Shown here: positions 5,638-11,843 of the stretch, in pieces | Layout: each line of letters starts with the position of its first letter | Numbering within the stretch: position 1 is the first letter of the stretch | Source: Muribaculaceae bacterium | GTDB taxonomy: Bacteria; Bacteroidota; Bacteroidia; Bacteroidales; Muribaculaceae | Assembly (NCBI GenBank): GCA_009775125.1 | Contig: VSPD01000066.1 | Span: 1-11,843, forward strand | Direction: 5' to 3' | Length of the DNA: 11,843 nucleotides | Translations under genes and position numbers: made by a program | The notes under the pieces: generated by a model | What the model was told of the DNA's origin: nothing | Seen by the model: the letters and a program-made list of their open reading frames with translations, nothing else | Databases searched by the model: none

Positions 5638-6058
5638 CTTTTGATTCGAGCATGGGGAAGGCTTTGCTTTTAGGAAATTGCTTTGGATTGGCCCTTAATA
5701 CGTGGATTCCATCTCTAAAATCTTTTACCCCGAAGTTAATCAACATCCCAAAGGGGGAATGTAACAGGTTCATATAGTTTCTTACTTGTGCGTAATGGAT
5801 ATCCAGCATCTCCGGGGCGGCCTTGAGTTCTATGACGATATCAGGAACAATAAGTATATCGACAGAATATCCCTTCCCACAATCATATCCGTCGAAAACA
5901 ACATTTATTGGCACTTCCCTATATGCTTCAAGTCCCGCCTGCCTTAGCGCATATTCCATAGCCATCTGATATGGATGTTCATGCAAAAAACGTCCAAGCT
6001 CATTCCTTACATTGAAAGCGCAGCCCCTTACCTGATAAATGATTTCTTGTTCAGTCAT
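5633..6058 (-). CDS. GxxExxY family protein (PD-(D/E)XK nuclease-like fold)
   Basis: 141 residues from the ATG at 6058 (MTEQEIIYQVRGCAFNVRNE), which matches the usual start of the family. A longer frame beginning with TTG at 6130 would overlap the promoter and is rejected. The naming motif is present as LGRFLHEHPY (about 22-31). The core of a PD-(D/E)XK-like fold is seen in the VDILIV...DIVIELKA stretch (about 79-94: Asp, then Glu-x-Lys). The C-terminal half, QVRNYMNLLHSPFGMLINFG, is typical too. The biochemical role is not established; no partner gene is next to it, and copies occur scattered in Bacteroidetes genomes. It has its own promoter and is bracketed by the A/B repeats, which suggests a self-contained, transferable unit. 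Confidence 0.9.
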   Translation of the reverse strand: MTEQEIIYQVRGCAFNVRNELGRFLHEHPYQMAMEYALRQAGLEAYREVPINVVFDGYDCGKGYSVDILIVPDIVIELKAAPEMLDIHYAQVRNYMNLLHSPFGMLINFGVKDFRDGIHVLRANPKQFPKSKAFPMLESKE

Positions 6059-6083
6059 ATATTCTAATATTGGTTTTGCAATA

Positions 6084-6121
6084 CATGGCTCGGCTTTTGC
6101 CGCGTCAGCGTCCGAGCCATG
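6084..6121 (-). other. Hairpin in the 5' leader of the GxxExxY mRNA
   Basis: CATGGCTCGG (6121-6112 on the minus strand) and CCGAGCCATG (6093-6084) form a perfect 10-bp stem with an 18-nt loop. It starts within a few bases of the predicted transcription start and ends 25 nt before the ATG. It could protect the 5' end or affect translation. Confidence 0.6.
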
Positions 6122-6127
6122 CGAGGA

Positions 6128-6159
6128 CAAAGATAGTTGATGATTGAAGATAATGCAAA
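6128..6159 (-). promoter_or_regulatory. Promoter of the GxxExxY gene
   Basis: On the minus strand TTTG (6159-6156), 20 nt, TATCTTTG (6135-6128): an exact match to the Bacteroidetes consensus. The predicted start is near 6123. The upstream edge lies about 16 nt from the B repeat. Confidence 0.8.
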
Positions 6160-6174
6160 TTTGACACGGCTAAA

Positions 6175-6241
6175 ATGGTTGTCTGATGGTTCGTTCATGG
6201 TTCATGATGGTTCGAGGCTTGCGCAGCAATTGCCGCTGCGC
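6175..6241 (-). repeat. Half element 'B', copy 2, upstream of the GxxExxY gene
   Basis: 6181-6240 matches 5521-5580 at 56 of 60 positions, and the six bases before (ATGGTT) match as well. It ends GCCGCTGCGC like the first copy but then stops, without the A half. With the full element at 5513-5637 it brackets the gene in direct orientation, about 660 bp apart. Confidence 0.85.
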
Positions 6242-6286
6242 TATGGCAAAACCGGCGTAATCAAACGCTCTGATATGCTCCGCTCA

Positions 6287-6326
6287 TAAAAAATGCACAA
6301 CCGGGCTTGGAGCCTGATTGTGCATT
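6287..6326 (-). terminator. Rho-independent terminator of the ROK kinase gene
   Basis: On the minus strand AATGCACAA (6326-6318) pairs with TTGTGCATT (6300-6292), with an inner GGCT/AGCC helix, and the last bases plus the following run give TTTTTT. It lies 24 nt beyond the stop codon. Confidence 0.88.
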
Positions 6327-6350
6327 GTAAATCGTGAATTGTGAATTGGA

Positions 6351-7322
6351 TTATGCTTGCTCGATGGGCTTTACTTCCCAGCCGAGGGCGGATGCGCCGA
6401 GCACGGCGGCATCGGCTTCCTTGAGCTCGCTCAGGAGCACTTTGGGCTTGCCTTTGAACACGTTCATCATGTTGCGGTCCATAGCGGCACGGAGGGGTTT
6501 GAGCAGGAGCTCGCCGCTCTTTGAGAGGCCGCCGAAGAGGATGAAGGCCTGGGGAGAGGAGAACACTGTCATGTCGGCGAAGGCTTCGCCGAGGATGGTG
6601 CCGGTGTATTCGAAGATGTCTTTTGCAATCTGGTCGCCCTGCATGGCTGCATCGTAGACGTCTTTGGATGTGATCTGGTCGATGGGGATGTTGCGGAGCA
6701 GGGAGGGTTCGGTGCGGATTTCGAGGAATTCGCGTGCCGTGCGAGCCACGCCGGTGGCCGAGCAGTAGGCTTCGAGGCATCCGGTGCGTCCGCAACCGCA
6801 GAGGCGTCCGTTGCTGCGTTTCACGATAAGGTGACCGAGTTCGCCGGCGAAGCCGTCGTGTCCGTAGACGAGCTGACCGTTTACAACGATACCGGAACCT
6901 ACGCCTGTGCCGAGGGTGATCATGATGAAATCTTTGAGACCGCGGGCTGCGCCGTATGTCATTTCGCCGATAGCGGCGGCGTTGGCGTCGTTGGTAATGG
7001 CCACGGGTATGTTGAATTTCTCTTCAAGCATTGCTGCCAAGGGTATTGTGCCTTCCCAGATGAGGTTGGCGGCGTGCTCGATGTTGCCGGTATAGTAGTT
7101 GGCGTTGGGAGCACCTACACCGATGCCGTTGATTTTGTCTACGGCGTCGTTTACGGTGATGAGGCGCATTACCTCGGTGTAGAGTTCTTCGATGTAGTCT
7201 TCGATATTGGCGTGTTTTGCAGTCTTGATGGAACTGCTGGCGATAACGGTGCCGCGAGCGTCAACGATGCCGAATACGGTGTTTGTACCGCCGATGTCAA
7301 TTCCTAATACGTAGGGTTTCAT
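6351..7322 (-). CDS. ROK family sugar kinase (glucokinase / RokA-like hexokinase)
   Basis: 323 residues, the usual ROK kinase length. It phosphorylates a hexose, probably glucose and/or N-acetylglucosamine, with ATP in the cytoplasm, feeding glycolysis or amino-sugar use. The phosphate-binding DIGGTN is at 9-14, the catalytic Asp in TNDANAAA at 112, and the sugar-binding Glu and zinc-binding His in ELGH at 161-164. The ROK zinc motif CGCGRTGCLE contributes Cys 175, 177 and 182. There is no DNA-binding N-terminal extension, so it is an enzyme and not a NagC/Mlc-type repressor. Bacteroides RokA, a broad-specificity ROK hexokinase, is the closest characterised type I can name. It forms a transcript alone: promoter at 7368-7399, terminator at 6287-6326. 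The exact sugar cannot be read from sequence. Confidence 0.95.
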   Translation of the reverse strand: MKPYVLGIDIGGTNTVFGIVDARGTVIASSSIKTAKHANIEDYIEELYTEVMRLITVNDAVDKINGIGVGAPNANYYTGNIEHAANLIWEGTIPLAAMLEEKFNIPVAITNDANAAAIGEMTYGAARGLKDFIMITLGTGVGSGIVVNGQLVYGHDGFAGELGHLIVKRSNGRLCGCGRTGCLEAYCSATGVARTAREFLEIRTEPSLLRNIPIDQITSKDVYDAAMQGDQIAKDIFEYTGTILGEAFADMTVFSSPQAFILFGGLSKSGELLLKPLRAAMDRNMMNVFKGKPKVLLSELKEADAAVLGASALGWEVKPIEQA

Positions 7323-7367
7323 TATACTTTCTTAGGTATTAAGTGGGTAAGAATTCAATAATTAATG

Positions 7368-7399
7368 CAAAATTATCATTTTATTTTCAAACCGCCAAA
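7368..7399 (-). promoter_or_regulatory. Promoter of the ROK kinase gene
   Basis: On the minus strand TTTG (7399-7396), 20 nt, TAATTTTG (7375-7368). The consensus and spacing are perfect; the start would be near 7363, giving a leader of about 40 nt. Confidence 0.8.
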
Positions 7400-7433
7400 T
7401 TTATTTTCAATATACAATTCACGATGGAAAAAT

Positions 7434-7509
7434 AGACAGGAGAACAGGAGCAACAAGAGAAACTAAGTTTTTGCATTATATTTCTCCTGTTGTTCCGGTT
7501 CTCCTGTCT
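7434..7509 (-). terminator. Long inverted repeat, probable terminator of the 546-residue secreted protein gene
   Basis: The 29-nt arms 7434-7462 and 7481-7509 are reverse complements with three mismatches and an 18-nt loop. On the minus strand the hairpin begins 19 nt after the stop at 7528 and is followed by TATTTTT. The arms contain GAACAGGAG (7442-7450) and a GGTTCTCCTG counterpart, the end words of the intergenic repeat family at 77-200, 1525 and 3039, so it may be a domesticated repeat. Confidence 0.65.
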
Positions 7510-7527
7510 AATGATAATTTAGAGAGT

Positions 7528-9168
7528 TTAGAATTTTATTTTTTTTGCTTTCGAGCCTTGGCGCACGATGTAGATGTGGCCCGGTTCGGGGTTGGCTACT
7601 TTTATGCCTTGGATGGTGTAGTATTCTTCGGGGGCGCATATGTCGGCGTCGGGGCTTATTTCGTCGATGCCGTTGGCCGCGCCTTGGTCGTAGCGGATGC
7701 GGAAGGCGGGTTTTGAGGCGGCGTCGGCGCCCAGGAGGGTCATGTCGAGATATGCGCGGTTGGGGATGAGTTCCTGTTGCGAGCCGTCGTCGTTGGGGGC
7801 CAGGGAGTAGAATCCGAGTTCGCCGTCTTTCATGGCAAATACGCGCATGGTCTCGTTATTGAACACGGGGCGTCCGGAGTAGGTGCCGCCTTCCTGATAG
7901 CCGTTGGTGGTGCAGGAGGTGAAAAGGGAGAAGTCGCCTTTGAGCAGGTTTGTGCCTACGTCTTCTTTGGCCGCGGCAATGCGGCTGTCGCCGGGAAGCA
8001 GGGGGATGAGGCGGTTTTCTTTCGGCGTGAGCCCGTTGCATTTGAGCAGCACGGGAGTTCTCTCGGGCACGATGCCCGATTCGAGGCGGCGTATCGTCAC
8101 GATTGTCGCGCCGCTGTAATCGACGGTCTCGTTGGCCACGTATGCCTCCACGCCGTCGGGAGCGTAACATTCATAGGGGAATGACGTGTACATCGACGTC
8201 CAGTATCCGCCGTCGTATTCCATGGAAGCATCGGGATATGCGCCGAAATAGTTGGTGTCGATATGCTCTTCGTCGACAGGCTGTATATCCCAGTTGGCAA
8301 GGCAGTGTGCTTCCGCGTCTTTGTTAGAGTAGTCGGTCGATACCAGCATCGTGTTGTAGTAGTCGCGGCGCAAGGCTAATGTCCAAAATAAATAAGATGT
8401 GTATATCACGTATTGCCCTTGGATGTCGGAGGTTTTGAGGTGAATAGTTTGATTGGGGATGATTTCACCGGTTGACACGCCCTGGGCTTCCGCTACGAGA
8501 TTTTTAACGACCTGAGTCTGTGCTTTTGTCGCATTCAGGTCTTTTGTGGCGGTGCCTGACAGATACAAGATGCTTCCGGCATCGGCATACACGGCTTCGG
8601 ACTGGGCATACTCGTCGCTTTTGGCTTGTGAGAAAGTATTGCCTTTTGGCATATTGTTGAACTCAACGGCTCCACGTACATAGCGGCTTTTAATATTCGT
8701 GCCCATGTTTGGAGCAAAATTGCCGGTTACGCAAAGAAAGTAGTTGGCATCGACGGCCAAACTTTTTCTTTGCAGAGGGCTGTTGAGGCGATAGTATCCG
8801 TAGATCTTGTTGTCGGCATCGGCCTTTAACGCAAATTCGCGTTCGTAGCGGGCCTCGAGCGTCTCGGCCTTTTCAACCACGTATGTGCATACGGTATCTT
8901 CGGAGATAAGCTCGCCTTGGGAGTTGTACCAGCCTGTAAATTTCACGGAGCGGCTCGGGTGGGTTTTCATCAACGACCAGTCGCCGGCGGTGCGCGGCAT
9001 TATGTAATTAGTTCTTAAAGTGACGGTAGAGCCGACGGTGTTGTCGGCCGGCACTACTTCGACTTTGCCCAGGGCGGTATCGCTGCTCTTTACGGTGAGG
9101 TCGGCGGCAACGACAGTGATAGAAGCCGCCGCAGCCATGCACAGCAATAGTATGTGTCTTATATTCAT
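7528..9168 (-). CDS. Secreted protein with InlB/Flg_new-like repeat and a C-terminal sorting-like tail
   Basis: 546 residues. Signal peptide at 1-22 (MNIRHILLLCMAAAASITVV). Residues about 23-110 resemble one InlB B-repeat (FTGWYNSQGELIS at 77-89, ARYE at 106-109). A module starting GYYRLNS (124) and a later one with NWDIQPVD...NYF...SFPYE, ending VPERTPVLLKC, recur in the neighbouring 693-residue protein. The last 31 residues, YYTIQGIKVANPEPGHIYIV then a Lys-rich end, look like the C-terminal domain found on many Bacteroidales surface or exported proteins, similar to type A sorting tails of the type IX system. Whether that system exists here is unknown. The product is therefore exported, probably to the surface; no catalytic motif is seen. 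It lies downstream of its paralogue but is separated from it by a hairpin cluster. Confidence 0.75.
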   Translation of the reverse strand: MNIRHILLLCMAAAASITVVAADLTVKSSDTALGKVEVVPADNTVGSTVTLRTNYIMPRTAGDWSLMKTHPSRSVKFTGWYNSQGELISEDTVCTYVVEKAETLEARYEREFALKADADNKIYGYYRLNSPLQRKSLAVDANYFLCVTGNFAPNMGTNIKSRYVRGAVEFNNMPKGNTFSQAKSDEYAQSEAVYADAGSILYLSGTATKDLNATKAQTQVVKNLVAEAQGVSTGEIIPNQTIHLKTSDIQGQYVIYTSYLFWTLALRRDYYNTMLVSTDYSNKDAEAHCLANWDIQPVDEEHIDTNYFGAYPDASMEYDGGYWTSMYTSFPYECYAPDGVEAYVANETVDYSGATIVTIRRLESGIVPERTPVLLKCNGLTPKENRLIPLLPGDSRIAAAKEDVGTNLLKGDFSLFTSCTTNGYQEGGTYSGRPVFNNETMRVFAMKDGELGFYSLAPNDDGSQQELIPNRAYLDMTLLGADAASKPAFRIRYDQGAANGIDEISPDADICAPEEYYTIQGIKVANPEPGHIYIVRQGSKAKKIKF

Positions 9169-9216
9169 AGGGTAGGTAAAAAAGTAATTTTTAGAAATAA
9201 ATTGATGTGGTCAAAT

Positions 9217-9525
9217 TTGTCGCGGAGCGACAATCTCTTAGGTAACCCCCGGCTTCAGCCGTGGGGTGGCCGGAAAATAGTCGGGCGGTGTGGCAGAGCC
9301 ACACTCTTGCTTGTGCCGATATATAGAGTGTGGCTCTGCCACACCGTGATTAGCGTCATGGACTATCCCCACGGCTAAAGCCGGGGGTTACCTGAAAGAC
9401 TGTGGCTCTGCCACAGCCGGGTGTGCTTATTTTGGTTTCAGGATAAATCGATTTTTACCCCTGCAACCCCACTTGTCGGGTGCGCCGACAAGTGAGGTTA
9501 ACTAAGGAGCCACGGCTTAGCCGTG
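9217..9525. repeat. Chain of nested palindromes between the two secreted-protein genes
   Basis: Stem TTGTCGC/GCGACAA (9217-9233). Then nested arms: outer 27 nt (9240-9266 with 9367-9393, one mismatch) and inner 21 nt, perfect (9286-9306 with 9326-9346), a 154-bp foldable element. Then CTGTGGC/GCCACAG (9400-9416), CACTTGTCGG/CCGACAAGTG (9470-9494) and CACGGC/GCCGTG (9511-9525). The palindromic word TGTGGC-(T/A)-GAGCCACA or its mirror occurs three times. No stem is followed by a proper T-run on the minus strand, so these are repeats, not a canonical terminator. Apart from them, the 379-nt spacer has no gene and no clear promoter for the 9168 start. Confidence 0.82.
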
Positions 9526-9547
9526 ATTATACGGTATAGGTTTGTCT

Positions 9548-11629
9548 TTATTTGCGGAGAAGCACTTTTTTGCCGTTGAGGATGTAGATGGTGCCGGAGA
9601 CGGGGGCGGTGACGCGGCGGCCGGAGAGGTCGTAGAGCACGTTGTCTTCAAATTTCACGGGCATTTCGGCGTCGGTGATGCCTGTGATGGTGTGGAATTC
9701 GTCGATAGGCTCGCCGAGGCTTATTGCCTGCCAGTGTTTGCCTTCGGCGGCTTGCAGGAATGCGTGGTTGGCGGGGATTTGCGTGGCTTCCATAAACCAG
9801 GGGGTGTGAATCGGCGTGGTGCCGTCGGCCAGGACGCTGGAACGTGTGCTCAGGTCGTAGACTTTGTTGCCTTCTTTAAGGTCGATGCCCCAGATGTTGG
9901 AAAGGGCTTCGGCAGATGCGGGAGTGGCAAGAAGCACGCCGTGGCTGAGTGCTGTTTCGCCCGTGGGGGTGCCTCCGCTTATGGTTTCGGAGTCGGCGCG
10001 GCTTTGGATGTGCTGGATGTCGACGTAGTCGTCGGACACGATGAATCCTCCGGGGCGTGTTTCGGGCTTTTCTGCAGTTTCGGGGTCGTAGTCGCCGGCT
10101 TGGCTTTCCCATACGATCTCCACTTTGTTGTCGGCGATTTCGTCGGTCTTACATTCGACGAGGAATGACGTCTGGCGTTGGGTGCGCATGGTGGCGGCAT
10201 CGGCGGAGAGGTCGATGTATTCTACTCCTCCCATGTTTTTGAGGTCGACGGATTTCAAGACTTTGTCGGTGTTGTAGAGCGTCATGTTGTCCTGTCCTTC
10301 GGGCTCTTTCACGGGGAAGTCGAGGAACATGGCCATAAGGTGGCCGTTGGTTTCGTTCGGCTTGTTCACGCGGTGGCCTACGGGAGCTATGGCAAAATAG
10401 TTGTCGGTGTTGTGGTCGACGGGGATGACGTTCCAGGTGGTGGCATCGATGTTGGCGTCGGCTTGTTCCTGAGCGAGGAGGCCGAAGTGGTCGGAGCCGT
10501 CGCTTACGGTGCCTACTGTGCTGAATTCGTTGATGCCGTCGGCGAATCGTCCGTTGGCGAGGTAGAGTTTTTGTCCTTCCTGTATGCTGGGGATGTATTT
10601 GAGGAATCCTTGCATTATGGCGTGGCGTTGCATTTCGGCGGCAAAGTCTTTGAAGTTGATGCCGAGAATCTGGGCGTCGGGCGCTTTTTCGGGGTCGATG
10701 AAGCGTTCGATATACATTTTGAGCCAGTTGTAGAGGAGCTCGTGTTCGGCGAAAATCTGCTCGTATTTCACGATGTAGAGGCCGTCTTCATTTTTTACTG
10801 CGTCGGGGTGTTTCGCCACGAAGTCGTAGCCCCAGCTTTTCCAAAGAGCAATTTCTTTTTCGTCGAAGCCTTCGCCGCTGCCGAGGCCGCTTTTGCCCGA
10901 CATGTATTGGCGCATGCACTCAAAGCCAATTTCGAAACTTTGTTTGTTTTCGGGGTGGTTTTCGTCGAGGTAGAATTCGCTCACGGGCGTGCAGTCGATC
11001 CAGTTGAAATAGAGACGGTAGGCGCCGGGAGCGTCGCCGGGCTCGAGATAGGCGTGGAGGTCGATTTTCGCGGTCACTTCTTCGTTGAAGCGGCGGGCGA
11101 AATCAGCAAGATTTTCAGTTCGGGATGCTATGCCGAGGCGTTCCTGCGTTTCAGCGGGCAGTTGTTTGATTTCGTCTTCGAGGCGCGATGCCACCACTTC
11201 GAACAGGGCTGCCACGATGGCGCGTCCGGAAGCGATGTAGCCCATTTCGCGCGCTTTGCGCTGGAGGGCGTATGCCGCGCCGCTGTAATTGGAGCTGTTG
11301 ATAAATTGGGTGAGCTCGACAATGGCTTCGAGATAGTCGGTGCGAGGCGAGCCGAACACTTCGATGCCCTGGCAAGAGAGATTGCCCACTTTGTAGCGGA
11401 GTTCGCCGTCGGCCGTATAGTCGGGGAAAGCGCGCAGGCGCATAACGGTGCCGGCGTTGGCGAGTGCGTTTTCATAGGTGCAGTCGGGAGCCGTGGTGAA
11501 TGGGCCGCGCACCTCGACATAGTTGCCTGATTCGGCGCTTTGCACGCGGAAATAGCCGGTGATGGCGTCCTGTGCATACGCGCCCGCGGCTGTGGCCGCG
11601 AGAAGGACGGAGAGTAACAGTTTTTTCAT
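9548..11629 (-). CDS. Large secreted protein, helical middle, C-terminal sorting-like tail
   Basis: 693 residues. Signal peptide at 1-20 (MKKLLLSVLLAATAAGAYAQ). A module at about 23-85 (GYFRVQSAESGNYVEVRG... GTVMRLRA) matches the pattern in the 546-residue neighbour (GYYRLNS... GSILYL). About 88-340 is rich in helix formers and acidic residues, with no recognised fold. A second shared module follows (TWNVIPVD...NYF...FLDFPV), then a WFMEATQIPANHAFLQ stretch common in secreted Bacteroidales proteins. The end, VLYDLSGRRVTAPVSGTIYI then LNGKKVLLRK, is a typical C-terminal sorting-like domain. The function is unknown and no enzyme motif is seen; a surface-exposed or matrix role is a guess. The ATG at 11629 gives a complete signal peptide. 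Confidence 0.8.
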   Translation of the reverse strand: MKKLLLSVLLAATAAGAYAQDAITGYFRVQSAESGNYVEVRGPFTTAPDCTYENALANAGTVMRLRAFPDYTADGELRYKVGNLSCQGIEVFGSPRTDYLEAIVELTQFINSSNYSGAAYALQRKAREMGYIASGRAIVAALFEVVASRLEDEIKQLPAETQERLGIASRTENLADFARRFNEEVTAKIDLHAYLEPGDAPGAYRLYFNWIDCTPVSEFYLDENHPENKQSFEIGFECMRQYMSGKSGLGSGEGFDEKEIALWKSWGYDFVAKHPDAVKNEDGLYIVKYEQIFAEHELLYNWLKMYIERFIDPEKAPDAQILGINFKDFAAEMQRHAIMQGFLKYIPSIQEGQKLYLANGRFADGINEFSTVGTVSDGSDHFGLLAQEQADANIDATTWNVIPVDHNTDNYFAIAPVGHRVNKPNETNGHLMAMFLDFPVKEPEGQDNMTLYNTDKVLKSVDLKNMGGVEYIDLSADAATMRTQRQTSFLVECKTDEIADNKVEIVWESQAGDYDPETAEKPETRPGGFIVSDDYVDIQHIQSRADSETISGGTPTGETALSHGVLLATPASAEALSNIWGIDLKEGNKVYDLSTRSSVLADGTTPIHTPWFMEATQIPANHAFLQAAEGKHWQAISLGEPIDEFHTITGITDAEMPVKFEDNVLYDLSGRRVTAPVSGTIYILNGKKVLLRK

Positions 11630-11754
11630 AGAGTGATATTTTATATTTGTTTTAGATTTAAAGTTGGTGTCGAGAATAAGCTACTGTGTTACTGTGTTTT
11701 TTCGTATGAATCATGTTTTTCAATAAGACAGTAAAAATATATATCTATGGGTTG

Positions 11755-11785
11755 CAAAGTTAATAATAACAATGATTCGGTAAAA
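11755..11785 (-). promoter_or_regulatory. Likely promoter of the 693-residue protein gene
   Basis: On the minus strand TTTT (11785-11782), 19 nt, TAACTTTG (11762-11755). The -7 box is a full match; the -33 box is one base off. The start would be near 11750, giving an A+T-rich leader of about 120 nt with two ACACAGTA words. From 11786 to the right edge I see nothing callable; an ATG at 11837 is too close to the edge to judge. Confidence 0.55.
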
Positions 11786-11843
11786 ATTACAGAAGTAGTT
11801 GAAACTTAAGTTAATATAACGAATTATCAAATACAAATGAATC

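Noticed and set aside
5633..6130. 165-residue version of the GxxExxY protein
   Set aside because: Its start would be TTG inside the -7 box; family members begin at the MTEQEI methionine.
9240..9393. Invertible promoter (phase switch)
   Set aside because: Inverted arms are present, but no TAnnTTTG promoter lies between them and no invertase gene is near; left only as a check in the finding.
9465..9525. Rho-independent terminator for the 693-residue gene
   Set aside because: Two good stems are present, but neither is followed by a T-run on the minus strand.
10178..11530. 450-codon open frame antisense to the 693-residue secreted protein
   Set aside because: Phe/Val/Gly-rich mirror of a gene with signal peptide and conserved tail; no independent support.

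Overview
The window looks like chromosomal DNA of a Bacteroidales bacterium, most likely a gut lineage such as Muribaculaceae. The genus is an inference. The support is: (1) several promoters of the Bacteroidetes sigma-ABfr type, TTTG-N19/20-TAnnTTTG; (2) no Shine-Dalgarno sequences before starts; (3) typical Bacteroidales families, namely an orphan GxxExxY protein, a remnant of a DUF4143-type ATPase, an ROK hexokinase of the Bacteroides RokA kind, a DcaP-like porin and large secreted proteins ending in a G-x-Y-I-x-x-G-K-K-like tail; (4) G+C-rich genes separated by A+T-rich spacers full of palindromic repeats.

Layout. 1-76: probable end of an IS3-type insertion sequence running off the left edge. 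220-1440 (+): M16 zinc peptidase. 1441-1866: repeats and a terminator. 1867-2651 (-): two-gene cassette of small secreted proteins, one a DnaJ-type cysteine-repeat protein and one Gly/Ala-rich. 2696-2952 (-): strong promoter, long foldable RNA and terminator, read as a structured ncRNA gene (6S-like candidate) or a leader of the small cassette. 3129-3397 (+): intact promoter with the two ends of an internally deleted ATPase gene. 3466-3885: nested palindromic repeats. 3994-5340 (-): porin. 5413-6241: a small PD-(D/E)XK-like GxxExxY gene bracketed by copies of one repeat. 6351-7322 (-): ROK sugar kinase with clear promoter and terminator. 7528-9168 and 9548-11629 (-): two paralogous secreted proteins separated by a chain of hairpins.

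The genes do not form one pathway. The porin and ROK kinase fit outer-membrane passage and phosphorylation of small substrates, the peptidase is a housekeeping type, and the two large secreted proteins are cell-surface or exported products of unknown role. The window is better read as stable genes separated by a very repeat-rich intergenic landscape. The most promising items are the putative ncRNA upstream of the secreted zinc-repeat cassette, the repeat-bracketed GxxExxY gene, and the promoter left in place before a gutted ATPase gene. I see no defence island, CRISPR array, tRNA, rRNA or complete transposase.
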